Below are positions 23,783 to 34,605 of a DNA stretch of 64,000 bases, in pieces (positions within the stretch are counted from its first letter, which is position 1; every line of letters starts with the position of its first letter). The stretch covers positions 1,150,685 to 1,214,684 of the forward strand of contig JANAVB010010791.1 of the NCBI GenBank assembly GCA_029216955.1, in the 5' to 3' direction. Source of the DNA: Iris pallida. Its lineage: Eukaryota > Streptophyta > Magnoliopsida > Asparagales > Iridaceae. The notes under the pieces are model-generated. The model saw only the letters and a program-made list of their open reading frames with translations. It searched no databases and was not told where the DNA came from. The position numbers and the translations under genes are program-made.

Positions 23783-25237
23783 TTATGGAACAAATACCAT
23801 GTTGTATGGCGTCAACAGGATCGCCCATGTAGCTAGCCGAGAGTTCAATGATCCTGGCTTCGTCATGAGAACCCTGAGTGGATTGACTCGGAAGATGACA
23901 TGAATTGTCTGGCCTGAGACATAATGGCGAGTCTTCTGGATGGCGAACACCAAAGCCAGACACTCCTTTTCAACGGGGTTGTACCGGTGTTCGGCCCCGA
24001 TCAGTGTCCTACTGAGGTAGTAGATAGCTTGCTCATAGCCTGCATCGTTGTTCTGAGCTAGCAAAGCGTCGAGGGAATGATCCATGGCACGAACGTAGAG
24101 GATAAATGGTTTGCTGGCGACGGGTGCCACCAGGACTGGCGGGCTTGTCAGGTAAGATTTGATATCGTTGAAAGCTTTCTGGCATTCTTCCGTCCAGACG
24201 TAGGGGACCCCTTTCTTCATGAGCTGGGTGAAGGGTTGACATTTTCCGAAAAGGTTTGCTATAAACCTCCGGATGTATGCCAGACGCCCCTGCACGCCTC
24301 GAAGTTCTCGGAGGTTCTTCGGAGGGTCCATGTCAAGGATGGCTTTGGTCTTCTCGGGATCGACATGAACGCCTTTCGCCATGATAATGAAGCCCAAGAA
24401 CTTTCCGCTAGAAACCCCTATAAAGGATTTAGCGGGGTTCATCTTGAGTTGATGTACTCGCATGAGATCGAAAACTGTCTTCAGGTCTTGTAGATGATCA
24501 CCTTTGAGACGGCTCTTGACTGCGATGTCATCGACGTAGCACTCAACTGTCTTGCGAAGATGCTGACGGAAGATTGTGCTCATAGCTCGTTGGTATGTCG
24601 TACCGGCGTTCTTCAAGCCGAAGGGCATTACTGTGTAGCAGAAAACTCCCTTCGGAGTCCTGAATGACGTGTGTTTTACTTCATTGGGGAACATCTTGAT
24701 CTGATTGTAGCCCGAATACCCATCCATAAAAGACATGCGTTCGAAGCCATATGTATTGTCGATTATCACGTCGATGATTGGAAGCGAGAATTCGTCCTTC
24801 GGACAAGCAGTGTTGAGATCCCTGAAGTCGATGCAGACCCATATCTTCCCGTTCTTCTTGGTGACAGGGACGACGTTGGCCACCCAATCCGGATGTTGCT
24901 TCTCACGGATGAACCCGCTGGTCAGGAGTTTGTCCACCTCTTGATCCATAGCGTTCATGATGTCAGGACGAAAACGTCGTTGTTGTTGCTTTATAGGCTT
25001 GGCATTAGGTAAGACGTTGAGCATGTGCATCGCGATCTGAGGATCAAGTCCCGGCATATCTTCGTAGCTCCAGGCGAAGACGTCGATATATTCTTTGGCC
25101 AATTGGACCAAAGATTCTCGGTCTTTCCCTTTTAGGCTTTTGTTGATGAAGATGGGTTTGGAAGAAGATCCATCCCCAAGGTCGATCTGCTCGACTTCGT
25201 CTTCGGTAGGGGGTTCACGTAATTCAAAATGAGACTC
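23783..25237 (-). pseudogene. pol: Tat-A reverse transcriptase and original RNase H
   Basis: Open for 442 residues from the MVQLAKEYIDVFAWSYEDMP segment. RT motifs are WVANVVPVTKKNGKIWVCID, PLIDV-type helix, DGYSGYNQI, FRTPKGVFCYTVMPFGL and the catalytic ECYVDDIAV. The connected RNase H is degenerate: the first catalytic Asp is replaced (LYVRAMDHS, Arg at the usual Asp position) and the later TDH-type Asp is gone (IFRVNPLR), while the central Glu (VEKECLAL) remains. The stop near 23783 cuts it from the second RNase H. Together with the downstream archaeal-type domain this looks like replacement of the old RNase H. Confidence 0.9.
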
Positions 25238-26440
25238 CTACTGTTCTCCTAGGCGTCGAGCCCTGGGTTCTTCTTCGAAGAATTCAGGTGTTTGGTCTTC
25301 GCCTTCATCTTCTTGAGGTTGTGCAGATGTCATGTTGGCTGACAGCACCTTCTTGAAGATTGAGCCGATACTGGTATCGAAATCCCACGTTGATGCTTCG
25401 GACGAGTGAGAATATTCCACTTCTTCTGCCGCCGAACTTTCTGGAGTTGTCGGCGGCGTGACATAGCCCACCCCCCGTCGATTTCGATGATAGTAATCCT
25501 GCGGCTTTCCTTTAGGTGTTGGGAGCCGGAGAGGAAGACGTCGACGCTTGCCGTAGTTCAGGCCTTTGTTGCTTTTTAGGTCGTAACCCATCTTTTGGAT
25601 GAAGTACTTTGCCTTGTCCGTGTACCGATAGACTTGTATTCTGCCGGCATCTAGTTCTGGCTCGAGTGACGGGAGGTCTTGATGACGCTCGACTTTGCCA
25701 AAGATGATAGATTCTTCGTCTCGATTCCGCAGTAGGACTACAAAACAGACCCCTTGGGACGAGACTACTCGATTTACATGATTGACGGTCGTTATTTGTG
25801 TTTGTAACGACCGCAGAGCGTTATCTAATGTATACATGACATTCCAATGTGGAAGACTAGAATAATTAAAAGACACTCTATTATTGATGAAACACGAGAT
25901 TTTATCCCGCAGGATTACATTGTCCAGAGAGGGTGCATCTACATCAGCAGAGATATATTCCCATAGCTCTTCATCTATGTGTACTGGGGTTGGATCGGAA
26001 GAGTCCACCACAGCTTTGATCTTGGGATCCGAAAGGGCTATGTGAGCCTTCTCCGGCAGCTTGGATGAGACTGATGATTACGGAGGCTTGCCTTTAAGAC
26101 GCACCTTCAGAGGTGCCTCAATTGTGCGTTCAGTGGTTGGTGCCTTCCCTTGTAGTTTTGTTACAAGGGGAGCCGATGTTTGAGGCGGCTTTCCTTTGAG
26201 CCGTATCTTCAAGGAAGCTTCAGTAGGTGTTCTACCCAGAGAAGTTGGTGCTTTTCCAGGTAGCTTGATATTCATGGGAGGCAACGTCTGAGGCGGCTTC
26301 CCTTTGAGTCGAATTTTTAAAGGAGCGTCAGGAATCATCTCTGGCTCCATGTCCGGCTCTGCTGTCGTTTCTGCCTCATCGTCAGCATCATTGGCTTCCT
26401 CCTCGTCGGACGACTTATACAAGGTGGAATCAGTGAAGTA
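25238..26440 (-). pseudogene. pol: Tat-A protease-RT spacer with basic repeats and G-patch-like segment
   Basis: Right half (26422 to 26081): acidic start, then three repeats of about 29 residues built on LKIRLKGKPPQT ... LPGKAPTS. A stop at about 26078 follows. Left half (26011 to 25238) includes FIQKMGYDLKSNKGLNYGKRR and GVGYVTPPTT, which resembles a worn G-patch (glycine-rich RNA-binding) segment known between protease and RT in related elements, then an acidic tail. Tat-B has the counterpart at 54777-55873. The right edge joins in frame to the protease at 37551 when the Tekay insertion is removed. Function inferred only: RNA contact or polyprotein spacing. Confidence 0.75.
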
Positions 26441-26445
26441 GGCTT
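26441..26445. repeat. Target site duplication GGCTT, left of plus-strand Tekay
   Basis: GGCTT directly before the LTR start TGTCACTCCCC, repeated exactly at 37546-37550 after the 3' LTR. Confidence 0.95.
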
Positions 26446-26717
26446 TGTCACTCCCCGTTCCCAGAATGCGTATTTTTATTCATGTACAACTCATGTATAT
26501 TTATTTAGTATTTATCATGTATTATCTTGTATTTAAATTCCTTTAATTTTATGTTAATTAATTAGCTGTATTTTATTTTCTACAATTTTTATTCCTGTAT
26601 TTTATTTCTGTATTTTATTTCCTGCTTTTAACTTCTCTGCTTAGTCTTGTTTTCGGGTTGGCCTTGGTTGGATCCGAATGGAACCCGACCCTATAACCCT
26701 ACCTACCACCACCCTTT

Positions 26718-26727
26718 CTATTTAAAG
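26718..26727 (+). promoter_or_regulatory. TATA-like box in the Tekay LTR
   Basis: CTATTTAAAG followed at 26735-26760 by a CT-rich stretch, at the U3/R position; the same in the 3' LTR at 34878-34887. It would start the genomic RNA shortly downstream, placing the palindromic repeats in the RNA leader. Confidence 0.5.
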
Positions 26728-27039
26728 CTTCCATCCCCTTCTCTCTCCTCATTACTCTTCTTCACTATTACTTCTTCTTCTTCCTCTCATCACTTCTCCA
26801 CCTACCAGCAGTAGCAGCAGGCAAATGCAATCTTGCTTCTTACTTGGAGAACCATTTTTATGGTTCATTTCTCTTCCTCTCACGATTCTGAGAGAGTTTA
26901 CTACTTATCATTTTTGATTTCTGTGGCTGGTTTCTCCTAGATCTAAGTTGCTGTTCTTCTCGGTTGGCCATGGGTTTTGATCTTCCAACTTAGCGTATTT
27001 TCTGGCTGGGAACTTCATTTTTCTGGCTTGGGACGAAGG

Positions 27040-27560
27040 CTGAGTCACGCACACGTTCTTACGTGTCTGCGTGTATTTTCAGTCACGCACACGTTCTTAC
27101 GTGTCTGCGTGTATTTTCAGTCACGCACACGTCTTTACTTGTGCGTGTATGGATTTTAGTCACGCACACGTCTTTACTTGTGCGTGCGTGGATTTTAGTC
27201 ACGCACACGTCTTTACTTGTGCGTGCGTGGATTTTAGTCACGTACACGTCTTTACTTGTGCGTGCGTAGATTTTGAGTCACACTCATGTTCTTACATGTC
27301 AGCGTGGATTTTTAGTCACGCTCACGTTCTCATGGAGCGTACGTAGATTTTTAGTCACGCTCACGTTCTCATGGAGCGTGCGTGGATTTTTAGTCATGCT
27401 CACGCCTTTATGTGCCAGCGTGACATTTGAGTTACGCACACATCCTTGCATGCGTGTGTGAATTTCTTATCACTTTTCCACGCTCACTTTTCACGCTGTG
27501 CGTGCGTGAATTTCTTGTCACACTTTTCACGCTTTTCTACGCTCACGTTATGAATACGTG
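27040..27560 (+). repeat. Palindromic CACGCACACG...GTGCGTG tandem array in 5' LTR
   Basis: Units of about 38-40 bases, each starting CACGCACACGT and ending TTGTGCGTGCGTGGATTTTAG or a variant, so every unit can fold on itself. The first two have the GTTCTTACGTGTCTGCG core, the next four GTCTTTACTTGTGCG, later ones drift. The matching array in the 3' LTR (35200-35680) has one GTCTTTACTTG unit fewer. Confidence 0.85.
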
Positions 27561-29424
27561 AATTGCTTTTTCACACTCACGCTGTTTACATGCTCACCCC
27601 AACCTGCTAGACTTGGCGTGACTTTTGGCCTTAGCTTAGACTTGTTGGCGTGACTTTCTAACCAGGGTGTTTCTATTTGTTTTATAACTTATTCATTTAA
27701 TGATGGCATGATAATTCTTCTATTATATCCTTAAGCCTTTTTGTATGGACTTGATAAATCATGATATGCTAATATTGTTAATATGGATTGTTATGTGGAA
27801 TGCATCTTGAGTCCTGATTGATCCATGGATACCCAGTAAGGCTGGAACTTAACCATAAGAGTTATAAACTCGACCCCACTGAATACTAATTGACTTTCAT
27901 GCCTTGTTACCATTGATAATAATGGTTATCTTGATTGAAATTGATCATGCGTTCTTAGTTGGAACTAAGAGACTGGCTAGTCGTCTTATTGAATTGAATG
28001 AATGAGACACGTTCATGTAATGAACTATTGTACTCGATTAGCCGATCCCGAATATTGGCATACAGGCACATGCAGGCTTCAAAATTATTTATTTATTTAT
28101 TTAGTTATTTATTTATCTTACAAAAACAGCATGTGTACTTTATGGTCAAGGTATGATTACTCCGTGGTTAGATTTGATTGTTGCATCACGCTATGTAAGA
28201 CCTACAACCTAGCCGCACGGGTATCGTTGTAGAGTTGCGCATATCGTACCCCGTACGAAAGTACTCATTTGAATGACCATGATCCACGGCATGGAACTTC
28301 ACTCAACTTAGAGACCATTAAGTTAAATAAAATAATGATGGCATGGAGAGAATAGATTTCCGAGTTCTTACATGGCAGCCCTCTTGGGACTATTAACGTG
28401 CCCGACAGGCCGGCTGGTTCCCACAGATACTGTAAATCTGTCACACTGGCAGGGAACGGTATCTGCTTATATTATTGTACATGCTATATAACGGCGGGCG
28501 TCCCGCTGGGACTCGTCTAACTACATGATTGGCACAATTGATTGACTGGATAGACTAGCCTTGCTCGCACATAGTAAGAACTGAGGAATCCCTAATTGTA
28601 TAATTCTATGATAACTTGGAACTCACAGTAGCAAGCCGTAGTAGTTGATTGGCCGTTTAAGATGATTTGTTTGTGTACTGTACCTACTCTGTTGCCTAAC
28701 TGAGATGATCAGAATGTCAGAACATGACGGGCCAACTTCTGTCCTTGTTTGGTTGGGAGGTTGGTTCGAAGTGTCGTGATGTTATGTGAATCCTAGTGGA
28801 AAGCAGAGATCTATTATTATATTCTCTTACTTACTGGTTTAGTCCTTCATATCGTGCTCCCTTGTGGTACTTGCTATTAGAGGTCTAACCTCTCTGATTT
28901 TGCATGGCCAGATTTAGAGCCAGTCCCCGAGGATCCAGTTTACTTCTACCTCCAAGATGGTCAATACTAGAGGAATGATCGCAGGAGGACTCGAGTGGGT
29001 TCCTTACTTCACCACTCGTTTTGTTATTTACTTCATACTTAGCCGTTTGGCACCGACATGTTAGTCGGATTGTCTTGCACTTACTTTTGCATAATTGTAA
29101 CTAAAGTCAGACTGCAGCTGATAACAATTGTGTATATGTTACTATACCATCTGGCTATGTTTTGTAATGCCAGATCTCAAGAACATTTTGACTGAGCATT
29201 TGGGACGCCTTACTGCTTTATCTTACATGTTCTCTATTTCTATTTCTTGTTTGAATGATTGAGACAATAGATGTGAAGTGACCATAGTAAGACTTTCATG
29301 TAGTATACACCCCCTCGTCTGGTTAGACAGTATTGATCGTATTATACGGTATTCATCTACCCGTAATACGTAGCTGGCTGAGTCATTCCCCCGTTCCCCA
29401 GTATTCTGGTTCTGGGGCATGACA

Positions 29425-29667
29425 AGGTTTTAGTGGTGGCCCATGCAGGTCTGATTTCAGACTTGTGGGGTGTTTTGATTTATAGGATGTCTCAATCACA
29501 CGTGTTTTTCCCTTGATCTCATGATTCGTTATTCTCAACCCTTGCTTGACATTCCGGTATCCTTTGGCTTCATTGATCCTTCATGTCCGGTTGTTTGATT
29601 GTTCTCTTGTCCCTTTTCTTAGGGGCACTTCGTCCGCATCGGTCAGAGCTGGACAACAGCAGGAGTA
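29425..29667 (+). other. Leader and primer-binding region of plus-strand Tekay
   Basis: Follows the 5' LTR. The motif GTGGTGGCCCATGCAGG (29435-29451) is shared with the minus-strand Tekay and the LARD-like element, each at the same distance from its LTR. No tRNA match recognised by eye. No ORF. Confidence 0.55.
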
Positions 29668-31100
29668 ACATGGACAACCTGACCCTGTTGGTCAGCAACA
29701 AGGGCCAGTACTAACTCAAGAGGCTACCCAGAAAGAAGTAATAGTGGAACCAGCAGCTGGATCATAGTATCCGGATGTTCCACCACCACCGACAGTTCCA
29801 CCTACCCAAATGGACACACCAGCCCTTCTGGAGATCATGAGAGGAATGATGGCTACTCAGCAACATCAGATGTTGGCCCAGCAGCGCATGCATACTCAGC
29901 TACAAGAGCAGAATGTGTTGCTCAACCAAGGATTGCAGTCGACATTGGAAAGAGGGGCAAGGACTGATTCAGGAGCATCAGCCAGGTTTTGCAAGTACAA
30001 CCCCCGCCGTTTCGAGGGCACGGAGGATGCCATATCAGCAGATGCATGGCTTAAGGACATGGAGGCTATTCTGACAGCAGCTAAGGTACCGGTAGAAGAA
30101 CGTGTGGATCTAGTGAAGTTGTTACTTCAGGATCTCGTACGTGATTGGTGGGAATCATAGGAAGTGGGCATCAGACGTCCTGTGGCTTGGGACGATTTCA
30201 CTACAAGATTCAAGACGAAGTACTATGGAGTTGTGGCACGGTTTGAGCTACAACAGAAGTTTATCAGCCTCAGACAGGCCGGCAAGACGATAGATTCTTA
30301 TGCAGCGGAGTTCTGCAGATTGAGTAGATTTGCCCCAGAGATGGTAGCAACAGAGAGCCAGAGGGCCATGAGATTTCAACAAGGGTTTTATCTTGAACTC
30401 TTGCAATTGATAGAGGGGCACAATTACCAAACTTTTGACGAAGTATTGACGGCGACTTGAAGGCATGAGATCACCATTCAGAGGCTTGCAGTAAGGACTG
30501 GGGGTCAGAAGAGATCCCACAGTCAGATTGAAGGAGGAGGGGGAGCAGCGCCCCGAACAACAGCACCATCCACTGGCATTCGTATCCACGATGTGGCGAT
30601 ACGAGGGCCAGCACCACCCAGGCAGCAGCAACAGCAACAGAGGAAGAACCAGCAACCCCCGGCGGGCTGCACTTATTGTAGGAAGATGGGACACACTAGA
30701 GATGTGTGTCGGACATTGAATGGACTGTGTCTGATATGTAGAAATCCAGACCATCAGGTTACCATATGTCCCATGAATTCGAGGTCAGGAGGACCAGGGC
30801 AGCAGTTTCCTGCTCTGCCAGTACCAGGGGCAGGCCAATATCGAGGACCAGCAGTGGCAGTGAGACCGTTGGCACAGCGTCCGTTTATGTCACAGGCTCA
30901 GATGTTTCGGCAGCCGGGGCCGCCGATGCAGCAACACCAGCATAGACCACCCCAACATCATCAAGGCAGGGGCCAGCAACAACATCAGGCTAGGCCGCAG
31001 CATGGGAACCAGCAGGGAGGTCGAGGGCAAGCATTCACTCTGACCTTGGAGGAGGCATTGGCATCGGGAGATGTTGTGGCAGGTAACATTCTCGTTGCCT
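29668..31100 (+). pseudogene. gag: Tekay gag (plus-strand copy)
   Basis: Same architecture as the minus-strand copy: glutamine-rich head, RRFEGTEDAIS, LQQKFISLRQAGKTIDSY core, and two zinc knuckles [14 protein letters not shown] and [14 protein letters not shown] before a long Q/H/P-rich tail. The frame is the same as pol, so gag and pol form a single polyprotein frame. Nonsense codons are at 29765-29767 (TAG), 30158-30160 (TAG) and 30458-30460 (TGA). No frameshift is needed anywhere in this stretch. The start codon is not clear; the first open stretch begins after a TAA near 29666. Confidence 0.85.
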
Positions 31101-33277
31101 CGTATCCCGCAGTAGCATTGTTTGATTCGGGAGAATCCCACTCATTTATATCTGCACAATTTACGACACGACTAGGAATGGAGTTCGAGGCATTGCCAGG
31201 GAGGTTGAATATACTCACTGGTAATGGACTCGTAGGAGTTAGTAGAGTTATTTTAGCGTGTAGCGTTGTAGTTTGCGGGCATTCCTTACCCGTCCAGTTG
31301 ATAGAATTTTCTGTTGGAAATTTTGACGTTATCTTAGGCATGGACTGGCTGAAAGACAGTCATGCGACAATAGATTGTCGTAGAGGGAGTGTATCTTTTG
31401 ATATTCCAGGCATGAAGCGATTCACCTTAGTCAGATCAGAGGCAACTCAGCAGGAGCAGGGAGTAGTAACGGCAATGGAAGAAGTTCATATTCCGAAGGT
31501 AGTTGAAGAATTTCTAGACGTATTTCCCGAAGAACTTCCAGGTCTACCACCGGTTAGAGATATTGAGTTCAGCATAGAATTGGCACCAGGAACTAAACCG
31601 ATATCAGATCGAGTTTACAGAATGGCGGATTCAGAGCAGGCCAAGGTATATCAGCATATAGAGGAACTGAAGGATAAGAAGTTCATCCAAGCTAGCGTGT
31701 CACCATGGGCAGCACCAGTGGTACTTATGGAAAAGAAGGATGGGTCATCCAGATTGTGCATTGACTACAGGAAGCTTAACGCGGCAACAGTGAAGAACAA
31801 GTACCCATTACCCAGGATCGACGACTTATTTGATCAGTTGAGCAAAGCTAGAGTTTTCTCCAAGACAGATCTTCGTTCAGGGTACCATCAGGTGATGGTT
31901 CGGAAGGAAGATATTCCCAAGACAGCGTTCAGGTTGAAGTATGGGCATTATGAGTTCTTAGTAATGCCGTTTGGTTTGACCAATGCTCCAGTAATATTCA
32001 TGGATTTGATGAATCGCATCTTTATGCCATACTTAGACCAGTTTGTCGTTGTGTTTCTTGACGACATTCTCGTATACTCTGCTAGTGAAGAGGAGCATGA
32101 AGACCACCTCAGAAAAGTATTGCAGGTTCTGAGAGAGAACCAGTTGTATGCCAACCTCAGTAAGTGTGAGTTCTGGACGGATCATATTTCATTTTTGGGT
32201 CACTTCATATCAGGAGCTGGAGTAGCAGTAGATCCCAAGAAGATAGAAGCAGCAGAAAGTTGGCCAGTACCCAAGACCGTAGCAGATGTGCGGAGCTTCT
32301 TGGGATTGGCAGGATATTACAGAAGGTTTGTGTCAGACTTTGTAAGGCTTTCAGCACCCATGACCCGCTTAACCCGGAAGGATGTACCATTTGTTTGGTC
32401 GGCAGAATGTCAGGCATCATTTGAGACTTTGAAGCAGAAGTTGATATCAGCACCTATTCTTACATTGCCAGTTGGACCCGGAGGTTTTACAGTATATTGT
32501 GATGCATCAGGTAAAGGACTTGGATGTGTCCTTATGCAGCATGGGAAGGTGATAGCATATGCATCTAGGCAGCTTCGGGACCACGAGAAGAATTACCCAA
32601 CTCATGATTTGGAGTTAGCGGCAGTAGTGTTTGCTCTGAAGCTATGGAGGCATTACTTATATGGTGACCGAGTGGAGATGTACACAGATCATAAAAGTCT
32701 AAAGTACATCTTTACTCAGAAGAAACTAAACATGAGGCAGAGAAGATGGCTGGAGTTGATTAAGGATTATGACGTGAAGCTTCAGTATCATCCAGGCAAG
32801 GCCAATGTAGTAGCAGACGCTCTTAGCAGGAGAGGCGACGCATTTATGTTGACAACGCAGAGGCATATCTTAGAAGACCTTCAGGAGATGGGCATCAAAG
32901 TTATACTTCCTAGTGATGTAGGAGTTCTAACAAGTCTGCAAGTTCAATCCGACTTGGTAGGCAGGATCAAGGTAGCTCAGGCACAAGACCCAAGGATTCA
33001 GAAGCTTAGGACAGAATGTGAGTTAGGACTCAGGAAGGAGGTGAGAATCCATGAAGATGGTACACTTAGGTTTGGATCACGTCTATGTGTGCCTGGTGGA
33101 GATATCAGACAGGAGGTTATGGCAGAAGCTCACAGTTCTCAGTATTCTATTCATCCTGGAGGGACCAAGATGTACCAAGATATCAAACAGCATTTCTGGT
33201 GGAACGGGATGAAGAGGAAGATAGCTAGATTTGTTTCCCGTTGCTTGGTATGTCAGCAAGTGAAGGCAGAACAGTAG
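31101..33277 (+). pseudogene. pol: Tekay protease, reverse transcriptase, RNase H, integrase zinc domain
   Basis: Open without interruption. Protease active site at 31124 reads DSGESHSF, where the minus-strand copy and the family have [33 protein letters not shown] (usually KIDLRSGY), [12 protein letters not shown] and the catalytic [10 protein letters not shown] at 32053. RNase [45 protein letters not shown], all acidic residues present. Integrase zinc finger: the H-H-C-C set from [11 protein letters not shown] to CLVCQQ. It ends at a TAG at 33275. In the family this polyprotein is cut by its own protease and copies RNA to cDNA in the particle. Confidence 0.95.
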
Positions 33278-34330
33278 AGGCCAGCTGGGTTATTGCAACC
33301 GCTTCCTATCCTGGAATGAAAATGGGAGCATATTACAATGGACTTTGTGACCGGTTTTCCGAGATCACCAAGTGGTAAGGACGCTATTTGGGTAATAGTG
33401 GACTGACTTACGAAGGTAGCACACTTTCTTCCTTTCAGAGTAGGGCAATCTACAGAAAAGTTGGCAGAGTTGTATATGCAACAGATAGTCAGGCAGCATG
33501 GAGTCCCTGTCAGTATTGTGTCGGATCGAGATACTCGCTTTACATCACATTTCTGGAAGAGCTTACATCATAGTCTGGGTACCAAGTTAAGGTTTAGCAC
33601 GGCCTACCATCCGCAGACGGATGGGCAATCAGAAAGAATGATTCAGACTTTAGAAGACATGTTGCGAGCTTGCACTTTAGATTTTGGAGGGTCTTGGGAG
33701 AGTCACCTGCACTTAGTCGAGTTCTCATACAACAATAGTTATCAAGCCAGTATCCAGATGGCGCCATTTGAAGCACTGTATGGTAAGAAGTACAGGTCAC
33801 CGCTTGTATGGGATGATATCGGAAAGAGGAAGATGTTAGGCCCAGAAATGATTGTTCAGACGGTTGAAGTGGTTAGGGAAATTAGAGAGCGACTTCGAGT
33901 TGCGCAGGACCGGCATTGTCATTGGGCGGACCAACATCGTCGGCCGTTAGAGTTCTCTATTGGGGACCACGTATTCTTGCGGATCTCACCTACTCGTGGG
34001 GTCATTAGATTTGGCGTTCGCGGGAAATTGAGTCCGCGGTACGTGGGCCCATTTGTTATCCTTGATCGGATAGGCGATGTTACTTATCGTTTATCCCTCC
34101 CACCTTCGTTATGAGAGGTGTATGACGTGTTTCATGTATCTCAATTACGTAGGTATGTATCGGACCCAAGCCATATCCTCGATCATTCTGAGCTGGTTGT
34201 TGGTACCAACCTGTCTTACGAGGAACAGCCTGTGTCCATTTTGGACCGAAGAAAGAAGATACTCAAGAACCGAATAATTAGTCTTGTCCGGGTTGCTTGG
34301 GATCATCACTCATTGGAAGAGTCAACGTGA
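33278..34330 (+). pseudogene. pol: Tekay integrase core and modified chromodomain
   Basis: Same frame as 31101-33277. First Asp in TMDFVTGFP, second in SDRDTRF, Glu in GQSERMIQ, so the DDE set is kept. The C-terminal [11 protein letters not shown] tail is followed by the chromodomain-type end ...ILDRRKKILKNRIISLVRVAWDHHS. Nonsense codons: TGA 33317-33319, TGA 33404-33406, TGA 34112-34114 and TGA 34328-34330, where the conserved Trp of the chromodomain would be. In chromoviruses this tail guides insertion to heterochromatin. Confidence 0.9.
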
Positions 34331-34605
34331 GGATGATATCCGATCACGGTATCCACACATGTTTGACTCACAAGGTATATCTCTTTCTGTATACCTTGAT
34401 TGTCCTGATTCTTCATGCTTATCACCTTATGGGTAGAGCTATTTGATATCGTGGAATGATGAATTTACATATATAGTACTTGCTTTAGATATGGTAATAA
34501 TGATTGCTTGTTCACCAGAATTGCTTGTATTAATTTAGCTCCGATATTTCTAACCTGCTTGGATTTGAAATTTCGAGGACAGAATTTTTCTAAGGTGGGT
34601 AGAGA
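34331..34605 (+). other. 3' untranslated region and polypurine tract of plus-strand Tekay
   Basis: Non-coding. Near the end TTTCGAGGACAGAATTTTTC is followed by AAGGTGGGTAGAGA (34592-34605), the plus-strand primer tract, directly before the 3' LTR. The LARD-like element has the near-identical signal. Confidence 0.8.

Larger units (their letters stand above)
26446..29424 (+). repeat. 5' LTR of plus-strand Tekay (2979 bp)
   Basis: Begins TGTCACTCCCC and ends GGGGCATGACA. Contains an AT-rich U3, a TATA-like CTATTTAAAG at 26718, a pyrimidine-rich leader, the palindromic CACGCACACG array (27040-27560) and long non-coding sequence to 29424. Confidence 0.95.

Noticed and set aside
23913..25012. Plus-strand ORFs opposite Tat and copia pol (for example 24077-24493, 24671-25012)
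   Set aside because: Shadows of strongly conserved coding on the minus strand.
27063..27461. Cys/His/Thr-rich ORFs in the Tekay LTR that look like zinc-binding repeats
   Set aside because: They are frames of the palindromic CACGCACACG array and lie in the untranslated LTR.
29425..29460. Assignment of a tRNA primer for the Tekay elements
   Set aside because: The conserved GTGGTGGCCCATGCAGG motif did not match a tRNA end I could recall with confidence, so the primer was left open.
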